Source: Bacteroidota bacterium
GTDB lineage: Bacteria > Bacteroidota > Bacteroidia > Bacteroidales > Tannerellaceae
Assembly (NCBI GenBank): GCA_023429375.1
Contig: JAEYVY010000002.1
Location: 1-18,766, forward strand
Length of the DNA stretch: 18,766 nt
Reading direction: 5' to 3'
Within the stretch, counting starts at the first letter, position 1; each line of letters begins with the position of its first letter. Shown here piece after piece: positions 1-7,092 of the stretch. Below the pieces are notes generated by a model, which saw only the letters and a list, made by a program, of their open reading frames with translations, was not told where the DNA came from and searched no databases. The translations under genes and the position numbers were made by a program.

Positions 1-127
1 CCTTCTTCTTTTGCTGAGTTCCCGGCGCTGAAGTAGATGCCATTGCTGTATTTGTTGCAGCTAAACCTGCAGCTCCGATACCTGCTGCAGTTACTTTTTT
101 CAGAAACGAACGTCTTGTGTTTTCCAT
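1..127 (-). CDS. N-terminus of a Tat-exported protein (cut by window edge)
   Basis: Only the first 42 codons are present. They start at the ATG at 125-127 and stay open to the window edge. The peptide begins MENTRRSFLKK, which matches the twin-arginine consensus (S/T-R-R-x-F-L-K). An Ala/Gly-rich hydrophobic stretch (about residues 13-30) and a small-residue cleavage region ending near AMA follow. The protein is therefore probably folded in the cytoplasm and exported by the Tat system. In Bacteroidales this kind of leader is common on Gfo/Idh/MocA-family oxidoreductases, but nothing of the mature protein is visible, so the enzyme family is only a guess. About 77 bp and a strong terminator separate it from mscL, so it is probably transcribed on its own. 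Confidence 0.75.
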   Translation of the reverse strand, partial: MENTRRSFLKKVTAAGIGAAGLAATNTAMASTSAPGTQQKKK

Positions 128-204
128 ATGATATGTAGTAATAAGATTTATAATGCTATGTAAATGAATAAGTTTTAAATATACTATTTTCATCTTAAAT
201 AAAA

Positions 205-248
205 AAAGAACACGTCATCTTTGTCTTTCACAAGATGACGTGTTCTTT
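205..248 (-). terminator. Rho-independent terminator of mscL
   Basis: Perfect 17-bp inverted repeat (205-221 with 232-248; arm contains GAACACGTCATCTT) around a 10-nt loop. Read on the minus strand the stem is followed by TTTTTTTATTT (204 downward). It lies 34 bp after the mscL stop codon and insulates mscL from the Tat-exported gene. Confidence 0.9.
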
Positions 249-282
249 ATGCAATGGATATTCAGTCCGAAGACAGCCTTTA

Positions 283-693
283 TTAATTCTTATTTTTCAA
301 TAAATCGCGAATTTCAGTCAGCAATTGAATGTCTTCAGCAGGAGGTGCAGGTGCTGCAGGTTCTTCTGCTTTTTTCTTGCTTAACTTATTCATCCCCTTG
401 ATCAACATAAATATAGCAAATGCTATAATCAAGAAATCGAAGGTGGTCTGAATAAACATTCCATAATTTAGCGTTACTTCAGGAACAACAGTATCTCCTA
501 CAGTTTGTGCATCCTTAAGAACAATCTTCAAATCCGTAAAATTCATTCCTCCAACGATTAGTCCGAGTACTGGCATAATGAGGTCTCCAACAACAGAAGA
601 TACGATCTTACCGAATGCAGCACCGATAATTATACCCACAGCCATGTCGATGACATTACCACGCATGGCGAATTTTTTAAATTCTTGTAACAT
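283..693 (-). CDS. mscL: Large-conductance mechanosensitive channel MscL
   Basis: Encodes a 136-aa inner-membrane channel that opens under membrane tension to release solutes during hypo-osmotic shock. It forms a homopentamer. The N-terminal amphipathic helix (MLQEFKKFAMRGNVIDMAVG) and the first transmembrane helix with its small-residue pore lining (GIIIGAAFGKIVSSVVGDL, about residues 20-38) are typical. They are followed by a periplasmic loop, a second transmembrane helix (about 82-100, FDFLIIAFAIFMLIKGMN) and a cytoplasmic helix (EDIQLLTEIRDLLKN) that bundles below the pore. The linker is Lys/Glu then Pro/Ala rich. Length is normal for the family. It is monocistronic, with 114 bp to the upstream gene udp and a strong terminator downstream. 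No exact TAnnTTTG box was found upstream. Confidence 0.97.
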   Translation of the reverse strand: MLQEFKKFAMRGNVIDMAVGIIIGAAFGKIVSSVVGDLIMPVLGLIVGGMNFTDLKIVLKDAQTVGDTVVPEVTLNYGMFIQTTFDFLIIAFAIFMLIKGMNKLSKKKAEEPAAPAPPAEDIQLLTEIRDLLKNKN

Positions 694-807
694 AAATCTG
701 TTTTCCTTTAGAGTTTATACTTACGTTAAAATACAATACAAAATTTTATCCTTATCGTATAAGAAACAATCAAACTGCTTAAAACGTTTTGAGAGATAAC
801 TGATTTT

Positions 808-1680
808 TTAGATGCGATCCAAAACAGTTTCAATCAAGCCTGTAATTGTTCCTTTATACTCGGTATTCATATTATGATCTACACGTCCTGCAATAATACA
901 ACAAACCGTGAGTGCACGGTGTCCCATTAGGGCTGACAAGCCGGCAAGTGACGAACTTTCCATTTCATAGTTCGTAATCATCTTTCCATCTAAGTCAAAT
1001 TGTTCAATCTTTGAATTCAGTTGTGGATCGGCTAACGACAAACGAACTTCACGGCCCTGAGGACCATAGAATCCATTTGCGGCAATCGTATTTCCTCTGC
1101 GAATATCCTTTTTCACGATTTGTTCAACCAAAGAGGGATCAGCAGAAACAACATACGGTTTTAGTCCTTCTATCTTCCAGTCAAGCTGTTTGATCAACGC
1201 TGCTTCAAAGGCCATATCGCGAACGGCTTCCGAGTTGGCATAAAAATAGAGCACACCGTCAAAACCAATAGACTTTTCTGCCGCCACATAACTTCCTACA
1301 GGAAGATCAGACTGCAAACTGCCGGAGGTTCCTATTCGAACCAAAGTAAGCTGAGTCAGCTTATCTTTAACTGTGCGGGTTGCAAAGTCAACATTTACTA
1401 ACGCATCCAATTCGGTAAGGACAATGTCTATATTGTCTGTCCCGATTCCATGGGATACGACTGTAATTCTTTTCCCTTTGTAGGTTCCTGTTATCGAATG
1501 GAATTCTCTACTTGATACCTCGCATTCTTTTGTGTCAAAATAAGACGCAACAGTAATTACCCTGGCCGGATCGCCAACCATTATAATACGGTCTGCTACC
1601 TGCTCAGGTTTTAAATGAAGATGGAATGCACTTCCATCTTCATTTATAATTAGTTCCGATGCCGGAATTACTCTCTTCAT
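808..1680 (-). CDS. udp: Nucleoside phosphorylase, uridine phosphorylase type
   Basis: A 290-aa member of the PNP/UDP family, which cleaves nucleosides with phosphate to a free base and ribose-1-phosphate in pyrimidine salvage. Phosphate-binding motifs are visible: GDPAR at 36-40 and RIGTSGSLQ at 115-123. The ribose-binding EMES occurs at 239-242. The segment NGFYGPQGR (202-210) places Gln208 and Arg210 as in the Q-x-R that binds uracil in uridine phosphorylases, so uridine is the likely substrate rather than a purine nucleoside. It is the last gene of the TPR-nfeD-floA-udp unit, only 4 bp after the floA stop codon. No functional link to the membrane genes upstream is obvious. Family assignment is firm; exact substrate is inferred from motifs. 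Confidence 0.9.
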   Translation of the reverse strand: MKRVIPASELIINEDGSAFHLHLKPEQVADRIIMVGDPARVITVASYFDTKECEVSSREFHSITGTYKGKRITVVSHGIGTDNIDIVLTELDALVNVDFATRTVKDKLTQLTLVRIGTSGSLQSDLPVGSYVAAEKSIGFDGVLYFYANSEAVRDMAFEAALIKQLDWKIEGLKPYVVSADPSLVEQIVKKDIRRGNTIAANGFYGPQGREVRLSLADPQLNSKIEQFDLDGKMITNYEMESSSLAGLSALMGHRALTVCCIIAGRVDHNMNTEYKGTITGLIETVLDRI

Positions 1681-1684
1681 TTAA

Positions 1685-2680
1685 TTAATCTTTTAATGGT
1701 TTTGATGAAGTAGCACCTGGCTTAGCGATATTTTCGCGCATAGAGGTATCCGCCTCGATATTCTTCATCTTATAGTAATCCATTATACCTAAGTTTCCGC
1801 TACGGAAGGCTTCTGCCATAGCCCTAGGTACTTCTGCTTCTGCTTCGATAACTTTTGCACGGGCTTCCTGAGCCTTTGCTTTCATTTCTTGTTCCAAAGC
1901 AACAGCCATTGCACGACGTTCTTCTGCTTTAGCCTGTGCAATATTTTTATCAGCTTGAGCTTGATCCATTTGCAGATAAGCACCAATATTCTTACCTATA
2001 TCGATATCCGCAATATCAATTGATAAGATTTCAAATGCAGTACCTGCATCCAATCCCTTACGAAGCACAAGTTTGGAAATAGAATCAGGGTTTTCCAATA
2101 CTGTCTTATGACTGTCTGACGAACCAATCGACGATACAATACCTTCACCAACACGAGCAAGAATTGTTTCTTCCCCTGCTCCACCAACCAACTGTTTGAT
2201 ATTGGCACGTACTGTAACACGTGCCTTAGCAATTAGCTGAATACCGTCTTTTGCAACTGCAGTCACAGGAGGTGTATCGATTACTTTTGGGTTTACAGAC
2301 ATCTGAACGGCTTCAAACACGTCACGTCCCGCCAAGTCAATAGCTGTTGCCATTTGAAATGACAAATCGATATTTGCCTTCGAAGCAGAAACCAATGCGT
2401 GAACAACACGTTCAACGTGACCACCTGCCAGATAGTGTGCTTCCAGTTCATCGCGAGTCAAAGTCTTAAGACCAGCCTTATGAGCTTCAATCATTGCTCT
2501 GGTAATGATGTAAGGAGGAACCTTACGTATACGCATCAGGAATAATTGAATCAATGAGATATTGACGCCCGATACCTTCGCTGATATCCAAAGCAAAAAG
2601 GGCACATAATAGAAGAATATTATCAGAAGTAATATCGCTGCCCCCAATAGAAAAACAGGAAAGAAGGATGTTGTCTCCAT
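1685..2680 (-). CDS. floA: Flotillin-like protein FloA
   Basis: A 331-aa membrane scaffold of functional membrane microdomains. An N-terminal hydrophobic hairpin (about residues 6-35, FFPVFLLGAAILLLIIFFYY) is followed by a SPFH/flotillin domain with the characteristic run PPYIITRAMIEAHKAG. The C-terminus is an Ala/Glu/Lys-rich coiled coil (EERRAMAVALEQEMKAKAQE onward) ending in the conserved GIMDYYKMKNI region. The start at METTSFF (2678-2680) is chosen because it gives the family's usual length of about 330 aa and a 10-bp gap after nfeD. A longer reading to 2749 adds 23 residues with no flotillin similarity and overlaps nfeD. The nfeD-floA pair is a widely conserved bacterial arrangement. 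Confidence 0.95.
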   Translation of the reverse strand: METTSFFPVFLLGAAILLLIIFFYYVPFLLWISAKVSGVNISLIQLFLMRIRKVPPYIITRAMIEAHKAGLKTLTRDELEAHYLAGGHVERVVHALVSASKANIDLSFQMATAIDLAGRDVFEAVQMSVNPKVIDTPPVTAVAKDGIQLIAKARVTVRANIKQLVGGAGEETILARVGEGIVSSIGSSDSHKTVLENPDSISKLVLRKGLDAGTAFEILSIDIADIDIGKNIGAYLQMDQAQADKNIAQAKAEERRAMAVALEQEMKAKAQEARAKVIEAEAEVPRAMAEAFRSGNLGIMDYYKMKNIEADTSMRENIAKPGATSSKPLKD

Positions 2681-2690
2681 AGTAAATAAA

Positions 2691-3179
2691 TTATAATTGT
2701 GTGTTTTCAATATTTTTTTTCTCAACAAGGACATTATAACCATCAACACGGATTACAACAACCGGAAATTCCTCGTCAATAAATTCGCCAGTCGATTTTG
2801 CTTCTACAGTTATACCTTTAATCGAGGCCTTACCAATAGGTGCTAGTCGAGAGAGGGTAATACCCTCATCACCTGGCTCAATGCCAAGTTCACGGCTCGA
2901 AGTCAACTTAGAATCAATATCGGTCTTTAACGCAACACGGTTGAATGATTTCGAACGCAGCAACCAGAAAAATGCTAACCCAAAGGCAACCACTGAAGAT
3001 ATCAGGGTTATATGACCAACCATTTCACTAACCGAATAAGCATAAATCACGCCACCAATAGCAAACAAAAAACCGCCTACACTTGCTATTGTAATTCCGG
3101 GCAAAAGAAAGATTTCCAATAAAAGGAGCAAAATAGCTACAACAACCAAAAAGACGATAATGATAATGTCGAGTATCAT
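2691..3179 (-). CDS. NfeD family membrane protein (partner of FloA)
   Basis: A 162-aa integral membrane protein of the short NfeD type, without the N-terminal ClpP-like serine protease domain found in long NfeD proteins. Hydrophobic segments cover about residues 3-25, 29-50 and 55-75. The rest is a soluble domain (about 100-160, PGDEGITLSRLAPIGKASI ... FPVVVIRVDGYNVLVEK) that fits the OB-fold NfeD C-terminal domain, including the G-x-A motif after the L-x-P turn. It sits directly upstream of floA (10-bp gap), as in many bacteria, where the pair is thought to act together in membrane organisation. It is 30 bp downstream of the TPR/PD40 gene, probably in one transcript. Confidence 0.92.
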   Translation of the reverse strand: MILDIIIIVFLVVVAILLLLLEIFLLPGITIASVGGFLFAIGGVIYAYSVSEMVGHITLISSVVAFGLAFFWLLRSKSFNRVALKTDIDSKLTSSRELGIEPGDEGITLSRLAPIGKASIKGITVEAKSTGEFIDEEFPVVVIRVDGYNVLVEKKNIENTQL

Positions 3180-3209
3180 AAGCTGTTTCTTAACTAAGAA
3201 TATTATGGT

Positions 3210-4643
3210 TTAATGCTTTTGCAAGTATTGTATTTCTATATTACGTGCTTTCTTTTCCAGTTCATACGGCTGATTCAACAACTCCTCAAGCAACTGCTCA
3301 TCTTGCGTAATTTGGGCAATCATACGCGTACGCTCAGATGGTGAAGCTTTTGTATAGGCACTACGTGATGTTGATAAGCGTTCTTCCAATTCTTTAATTT
3401 GTTGCTTCACGCTTATCACCTTTTCATAATAACTTTTTGCCTCAGAACTTTTAATTTCATTCAAGGTATAATAAACAGTATTATCATTCAGGACAAACTC
3501 AAAGTCTTTCTGTGGTCCGGCAGGTCCGGCAGAAACGGTCGTAGCCAAGTTGACTAACTCTGAGTAATCAGTTTCTTTCCATGTATCACGGATTGCAGTT
3601 ATCAACGCACGAGCTCTCTTTTCTTCAATACTGTCACTCTCCATTCTAGTACGTGCTTCGTCAGGAATGAACAGATAAATACATGCTTTGCCTTCCGGCT
3701 GGAATCGGTCGGAAACAAACCATCCTAAGCCTTTATTCTCGTCGATTACCAACATATAATCGTTATAGAGCGAGTTGAAAGGCATTCCTAATTGCTCCGG
3801 AGCCAAATATGTTTCTGTATTTGGATTGTATCGCGTAACGAAAATATCATATCCTCCCAGTGATTCATTGCTGTTAGAAGCATAGTAAATTGTTGCTCCG
3901 TCAGAGAGGACAAAGGGGAAATTATTATTACTTCCCGGACGGTTGATGATTTGAGGCAACAGTTTCTCATCGCCCCAATTATCCATTAGCTTAGATTGAG
4001 TGTAAAGAGCATAATTACCCTCTTCATTTGGACGCGCATAATACACATTTTGCTCTTTCTGGTTCATAAACACGGTAGAAAAGGTCGTATCATTAGCCTC
4101 GAAGAACTCATTGTATGCATATATAAATCCAGATTCAGCACTTAAGTAATACGCATTTAAAATCTCGTCTTTATTGACAACCATACTGTCAATGATTTGA
4201 ACACTTTCAACCCGGTCTAGCATTCGTTGCGCTTTCTTGGCCAAGTCTAATTTCTCCTCAAATGGAGTAACATCCTTCTTCTTCTTTGCCAGAATATCCA
4301 TGTATTCTTCATACATCTCTATAGCTTCTTCAAAACGATAGGTTAAGAAATAGAGGTCTCCCATATAACGGAAAGACTCCTGCACCTTACGTTTGACAGC
4401 TATTGCCAAATGCTTTTCTGCAGTCTCGTAATCGCCGGTTTCAAAGCAACATACCCCATACCAATGGTTATATGAAGAATTGCTGGGCACACGTTGTACT
4501 AAACGTTCGAAAGCAGGTTTAGCTTCAGCAAATTTTCCTTCATTATATAGTTTTTTGGCCTGATCCAGACTTTGAGCATGTAGACCAAATGATAAAAAGA
4601 CTACGGATAATATATAAAGTAGTTTACGTCCAACTTCCTTCAT
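3210..4643 (-). CDS. Exported TPR and PD40 beta-propeller protein
   Basis: A 477-aa protein with a signal peptide (MKEVGRKLLYILSVVFLSFGLHAQS; cleavage likely after HAQ). TPR-like helices cover about residues 25-130 (AKKLYNEGKFAEAKPAFERL; YMGDLYFLTYRFEEAIEMYEEY). A WD40-like/PD40 propeller region follows (about 150-330) with blades such as FPFVLSDGATIYYASNSN and GGYDIFVTRYN. A charged helical tail (about 395-470) looks like a coiled coil. The layout recalls the N-terminal part of Bacteroidetes PorE/OmpA-like envelope proteins, but no peptidoglycan-binding OmpA domain follows. It probably acts in the periplasm or on the outer membrane. It is the first gene of the unit with nfeD, floA and udp. 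Function is not known. Confidence 0.8.
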   Translation of the reverse strand: MKEVGRKLLYILSVVFLSFGLHAQSLDQAKKLYNEGKFAEAKPAFERLVQRVPSNSSYNHWYGVCCFETGDYETAEKHLAIAVKRKVQESFRYMGDLYFLTYRFEEAIEMYEEYMDILAKKKKDVTPFEEKLDLAKKAQRMLDRVESVQIIDSMVVNKDEILNAYYLSAESGFIYAYNEFFEANDTTFSTVFMNQKEQNVYYARPNEEGNYALYTQSKLMDNWGDEKLLPQIINRPGSNNNFPFVLSDGATIYYASNSNESLGGYDIFVTRYNPNTETYLAPEQLGMPFNSLYNDYMLVIDENKGLGWFVSDRFQPEGKACIYLFIPDEARTRMESDSIEEKRARALITAIRDTWKETDYSELVNLATTVSAGPAGPQKDFEFVLNDNTVYYTLNEIKSSEAKSYYEKVISVKQQIKELEERLSTSRSAYTKASPSERTRMIAQITQDEQLLEELLNQPYELEKKARNIEIQYLQKH

Positions 4644-4669
4644 GTGTTCTCTTTAAATTTATATAGATT

Positions 4670-4677
4670 CAAAGATA
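4670..4677 (-). promoter_or_regulatory. Candidate -7 box of the TPR-nfeD-floA-udp unit
   Basis: Minus-strand TATCTTTG matches the Bacteroidetes primary-sigma -7 consensus TAnnTTTG, 26 bp before the ATG at 4643 and inside the only gap (4644-4703) upstream of the gene. No TTTG -33 box is seen, which is common for this promoter class. Confidence 0.45.
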
Positions 4678-4703
4678 GTAATAATTTTATACTAATAAAT
4701 ATT

Positions 4704-5609
4704 CTACTGGTAAAGTGTAGCTTCCTGAATATAATTGATTATCGCTTCCTCGTCAGCCGGATGAAACCAAGTAATCTGCTGATCCCGTTTGAACCAAGTC
4801 ATTTGCTTTCGGGCATACACTCGCGAATTTCGTTTAATCTTCTCTACAGCAAAGTCTAAAGTCCACTCTCCCAGAATATAATTAAATAACTCTTTATACC
4901 CTACCGTATTCAGTGAGTTCAAATGTCTGTATGGGAATACCCTTTTGACTTCGTCCAATAGTCCATCCTCCATCATTTGATCAACGCGCAGATTTATCCG
5001 TTCACATAGTTCTTCGCGGTCTCTCGTTAATCCGACTTTGACAATCCTGAATGGACGTTCTTTTTCTTTATTAGTACGAAAAGAGGTGAAGGTTTTGCCG
5101 GTCATTCTGCATACTTCTACGGCATGGATAACACGTTTGTAGTTATTCCTATCAACCTGTTCGTAATGTTCAGGATCCTTTTGTTTCAGCTCTTCCAAAA
5201 TAGGAACCAAACCTTCTGTTTCGTATTGTCGATAGATTTCTTCTCTAATTTCAGGGGATATGGTAGGAATGTCGTCAATGCCTTTGCATACAGCGTCGAT
5301 GTACATCATCGAGCCACCGGTCATAACAACATAATCGTGTGTTTTAAAAAGTTCATCTAACAGAGATAGACAATCCTGCTCAAAATTGCTTGCACTATAA
5401 TAATCGGTAAGGTTTAAGGTTCCTACCAAATAATGTGGAACTCTTTCCCGTTGAGCTGGTGTAGGGGCTGCAGTTCCTATCGGAAGGTCTTTATATAATT
5501 GTCTGGAATCAGCAGAGATAATAGGAGAATTGAATCGCTCAGCTATACGCAGGCTTAATTCAGTTTTCCCAACCCCTGTTGATCCCAGAAGTACAATTAA
5601 TGATTTCAT
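4704..5609 (-). CDS. miaA: tRNA dimethylallyltransferase MiaA
   Basis: A 301-aa enzyme that transfers a dimethylallyl group to N6 of A37 in tRNAs reading UNN codons. The P-loop GSTGVGKT is at residues 9-16. The ADSRQLYKDLPIGT motif (33-46) carries the catalytic Asp34. The GGSMMYIDAVCKGIDDIP and NNYKRVIHAVEV motifs and the C-terminal TVGYKELFNYI and RVYARKQMTWFKRD motifs are all in the expected order. Length is normal. Its ATG overlaps the stop codon of the upstream acidic protein by one base (TAATG), which suggests translational coupling. Bacteroidales often carry two miaA-like genes; only this one is in the window. Confidence 0.97.
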   Translation of the reverse strand: MKSLIVLLGSTGVGKTELSLRIAERFNSPIISADSRQLYKDLPIGTAAPTPAQRERVPHYLVGTLNLTDYYSASNFEQDCLSLLDELFKTHDYVVMTGGSMMYIDAVCKGIDDIPTISPEIREEIYRQYETEGLVPILEELKQKDPEHYEQVDRNNYKRVIHAVEVCRMTGKTFTSFRTNKEKERPFRIVKVGLTRDREELCERINLRVDQMMEDGLLDEVKRVFPYRHLNSLNTVGYKELFNYILGEWTLDFAVEKIKRNSRVYARKQMTWFKRDQQITWFHPADEEAIINYIQEATLYQ

Positions 5610-6169
5610 TAAAAACGCTCGTCATCAAACGACCCTTCTATAGGCTCATCGCCGAATCCATCAAAGCCGTCTTTATCTAATTCATCAATATCATAGTCAG
5701 AATCGCCATAAAAGTCTTCACCCAGATCCGAAGTGGTTATCTTCGTATCCATAGCATCGAAATCAATTGTTTGGCTTGGAGGTAAACCAATTGACTTAGT
5801 ACATACTGCCTCCGAAAGATTTTGACCGGTGATGATTTCACGCAACTCCATAAAGAAAGCACGTTCTGTCAGGTAGTCAAATACATATAATAATTTCTGA
5901 TGTTCATCTTCAAGCAAATCTTCAAGTTTAGTATCCTCCATCAAATAATTATCAACTTCGGAAGATGTATCCATTTCAACCAAAGTTATTTCAGTATTTT
6001 TACTCCAATCATCATCGCAAATAAAGAAAGAGGCCATCTGATTTCTTTCAAAATTTACAGAGTCCACGATGGCATTATGTAAATCCAAAAAGGTAGCCTC
6101 AGAATCAATCTTTATTTCTCTTTTAAAATCATCAACCTCATCTGATAATATTAAAAATCTAAATAACAT
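5609..6169 (-). CDS. pRiA4b ORF-3-like / IS1096 TnpR-passenger family acidic protein
   Basis: A 186-aa soluble, very acidic protein. The first half (MLFRFLILSDEVDDFKREIKI..., FLDLHNAIVDSVNF, MASFFICDDDWSKNTEITL) matches the beta-rich fold of plasmid pRiA4b ORF-3-like proteins: a short strand, then a helix preceding F-D/N and an F-x-x-x-D-x-x-W segment. The last 50 residues are dominated by Asp, Glu and Gly (DLGEDFYGDSDYDIDELDK) and are probably disordered. The family name comes from plasmid and IS passenger genes, but here the gene sits in a chromosomal housekeeping context directly coupled to miaA. No molecular function is established to my knowledge. Confidence 0.75.
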   Translation of the reverse strand: MLFRFLILSDEVDDFKREIKIDSEATFLDLHNAIVDSVNFERNQMASFFICDDDWSKNTEITLVEMDTSSEVDNYLMEDTKLEDLLEDEHQKLLYVFDYLTERAFFMELREIITGQNLSEAVCTKSIGLPPSQTIDFDAMDTKITTSDLGEDFYGDSDYDIDELDKDGFDGFGDEPIEGSFDDERF

Positions 6170-6192
6170 AGTTTATACGTTTTTGTTTACCT

Positions 6193-6219
6193 CAAAATTA
6201 ATAATAATTACTATTTCAA
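6193..6219 (-). promoter_or_regulatory. Candidate promoter of the acidic protein-miaA unit
   Basis: Minus-strand TAATTTTG (6193-6200) matches TAnnTTTG. A TTG (6217-6219, within GTTGAAATAG) lies 16 bp upstream as a weak -33 element. The box is 23 bp before the ATG at 6169 and downstream of the lpxA terminator, where a new transcript is expected to begin. Confidence 0.5.
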
Positions 6220-6239
6220 CGAATGAATCATAAAAAAAA

Positions 6240-6273
6240 GAACCACCTCATTTATGTTGATATGAAGTAGTTC
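6240..6273 (-). terminator. Rho-independent terminator after lpxA
   Basis: Arms 6240-6251 and 6262-6273 pair over 12 bp in the minus-strand RNA with two G-U pairs (GAACUACUUCAU with AUGAGGUGGUUC), around a 10-nt loop. The stem is followed by a run of T on the minus strand (6239 downward, TTTTTTTT). It lies 23 bp after the lpxA stop and ends the long purM-lpxA unit. Confidence 0.88.
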
Positions 6274-6296
6274 CTTCTTTATTTTATAACAGAGGA

Positions 6297-7082
6297 TTAA
6301 TCGTCGATTGATCCTCTAACGATTCCTCTTGAAGAGTTTTTAATAAAGTCCAAAATTAAATCTCTTTCCACACCTGGTTCGTAATCGTTTTCGATACATT
6401 TCAACGCTTCTGTGTTGTTTAGACCACGCGTATAAAGTGTACGATAGATATCTTGAATCAGATAAACTTGCTGATTAGTAAAACCGCGACGTCTCAATCC
6501 TACAATATTAATACCGCAATAAACGATTGGGTCACGTCCGATCAATGTATAAGGAGGTATATCCTTACCAATACGAGAGCCACCTTGAATCATTACGTGC
6601 TTTGAGATGCGAGTAAACTGATGTACAAGACAGCCTCCACTAACAATAGCATAGTCATCGATTTCCACTTCACCGGCAATCTGACAAGCATTACCAATGA
6701 TGATATGGTCTTTGAGAATACAATCGTGGGCTATGTGCGAATAGGCCATCAGCAGACAGTTACTACCAACAACGGTCGTACCCCTTGAGGCAGTTCCTCT
6801 ATTAACAGTCACACACTCACGAACTGTTGTATTGTCTCCGATAACCGCGGTCGTTTCTTCGCCTGCGAATTTAAGATCTTGAGGTATACCTGCGATTACA
6901 GCTCCAGGGAATATATTACAATTATTTCCTATACGCGCTCCATTGCGGAGTACGGCATGTGTATGTATCCTACAGTTATCGCCTACAACTACATCTTTTT
7001 CGATAACGGCAAAGGGCTCAACAATCACATTTTTCCCAATCTTTGCTTCAGGGTGAATAACAGCCAAAGGAGAATAGTCCAT
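6297..7082 (-). CDS. lpxA: UDP-N-acetylglucosamine acyltransferase LpxA
   Basis: A 261-aa cytoplasmic enzyme for the first step of lipid A synthesis: transfer of a 3-hydroxyacyl chain from acyl carrier protein to the 3-OH of UDP-GlcNAc. The left-handed parallel beta-helix is seen as hexapeptide repeats from residue 6 to about 190 (for example AKIGKN, CRIHTHAVL, IGNNCNIFPGAVI). The catalytic His of the HIAHDC motif is His119. The AVIAGIPQDLKFAGE motif and the GGSRIGKDIPPYT segment are family hallmarks, and the helical C-terminal domain (RRRGFTNQQVYLIQDIYRTLY) is complete. It starts 10 bp after lpxC-fabZ and is the last gene before the terminator. Confidence 0.97.
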   Translation of the reverse strand: MDYSPLAVIHPEAKIGKNVIVEPFAVIEKDVVVGDNCRIHTHAVLRNGARIGNNCNIFPGAVIAGIPQDLKFAGEETTAVIGDNTTVRECVTVNRGTASRGTTVVGSNCLLMAYSHIAHDCILKDHIIIGNACQIAGEVEIDDYAIVSGGCLVHQFTRISKHVMIQGGSRIGKDIPPYTLIGRDPIVYCGINIVGLRRRGFTNQQVYLIQDIYRTLYTRGLNNTEALKCIENDYEPGVERDLILDFIKNSSRGIVRGSIDD

Positions 7083-7092
7083 TTTCTTTTAA

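Noticed and set aside
2681..2749. Upstream start of floA at 2749
   Set aside because: The extra 23 residues overlap the nfeD coding end and do not resemble flotillins; the ATG at 2678-2680 gives the usual protein length.
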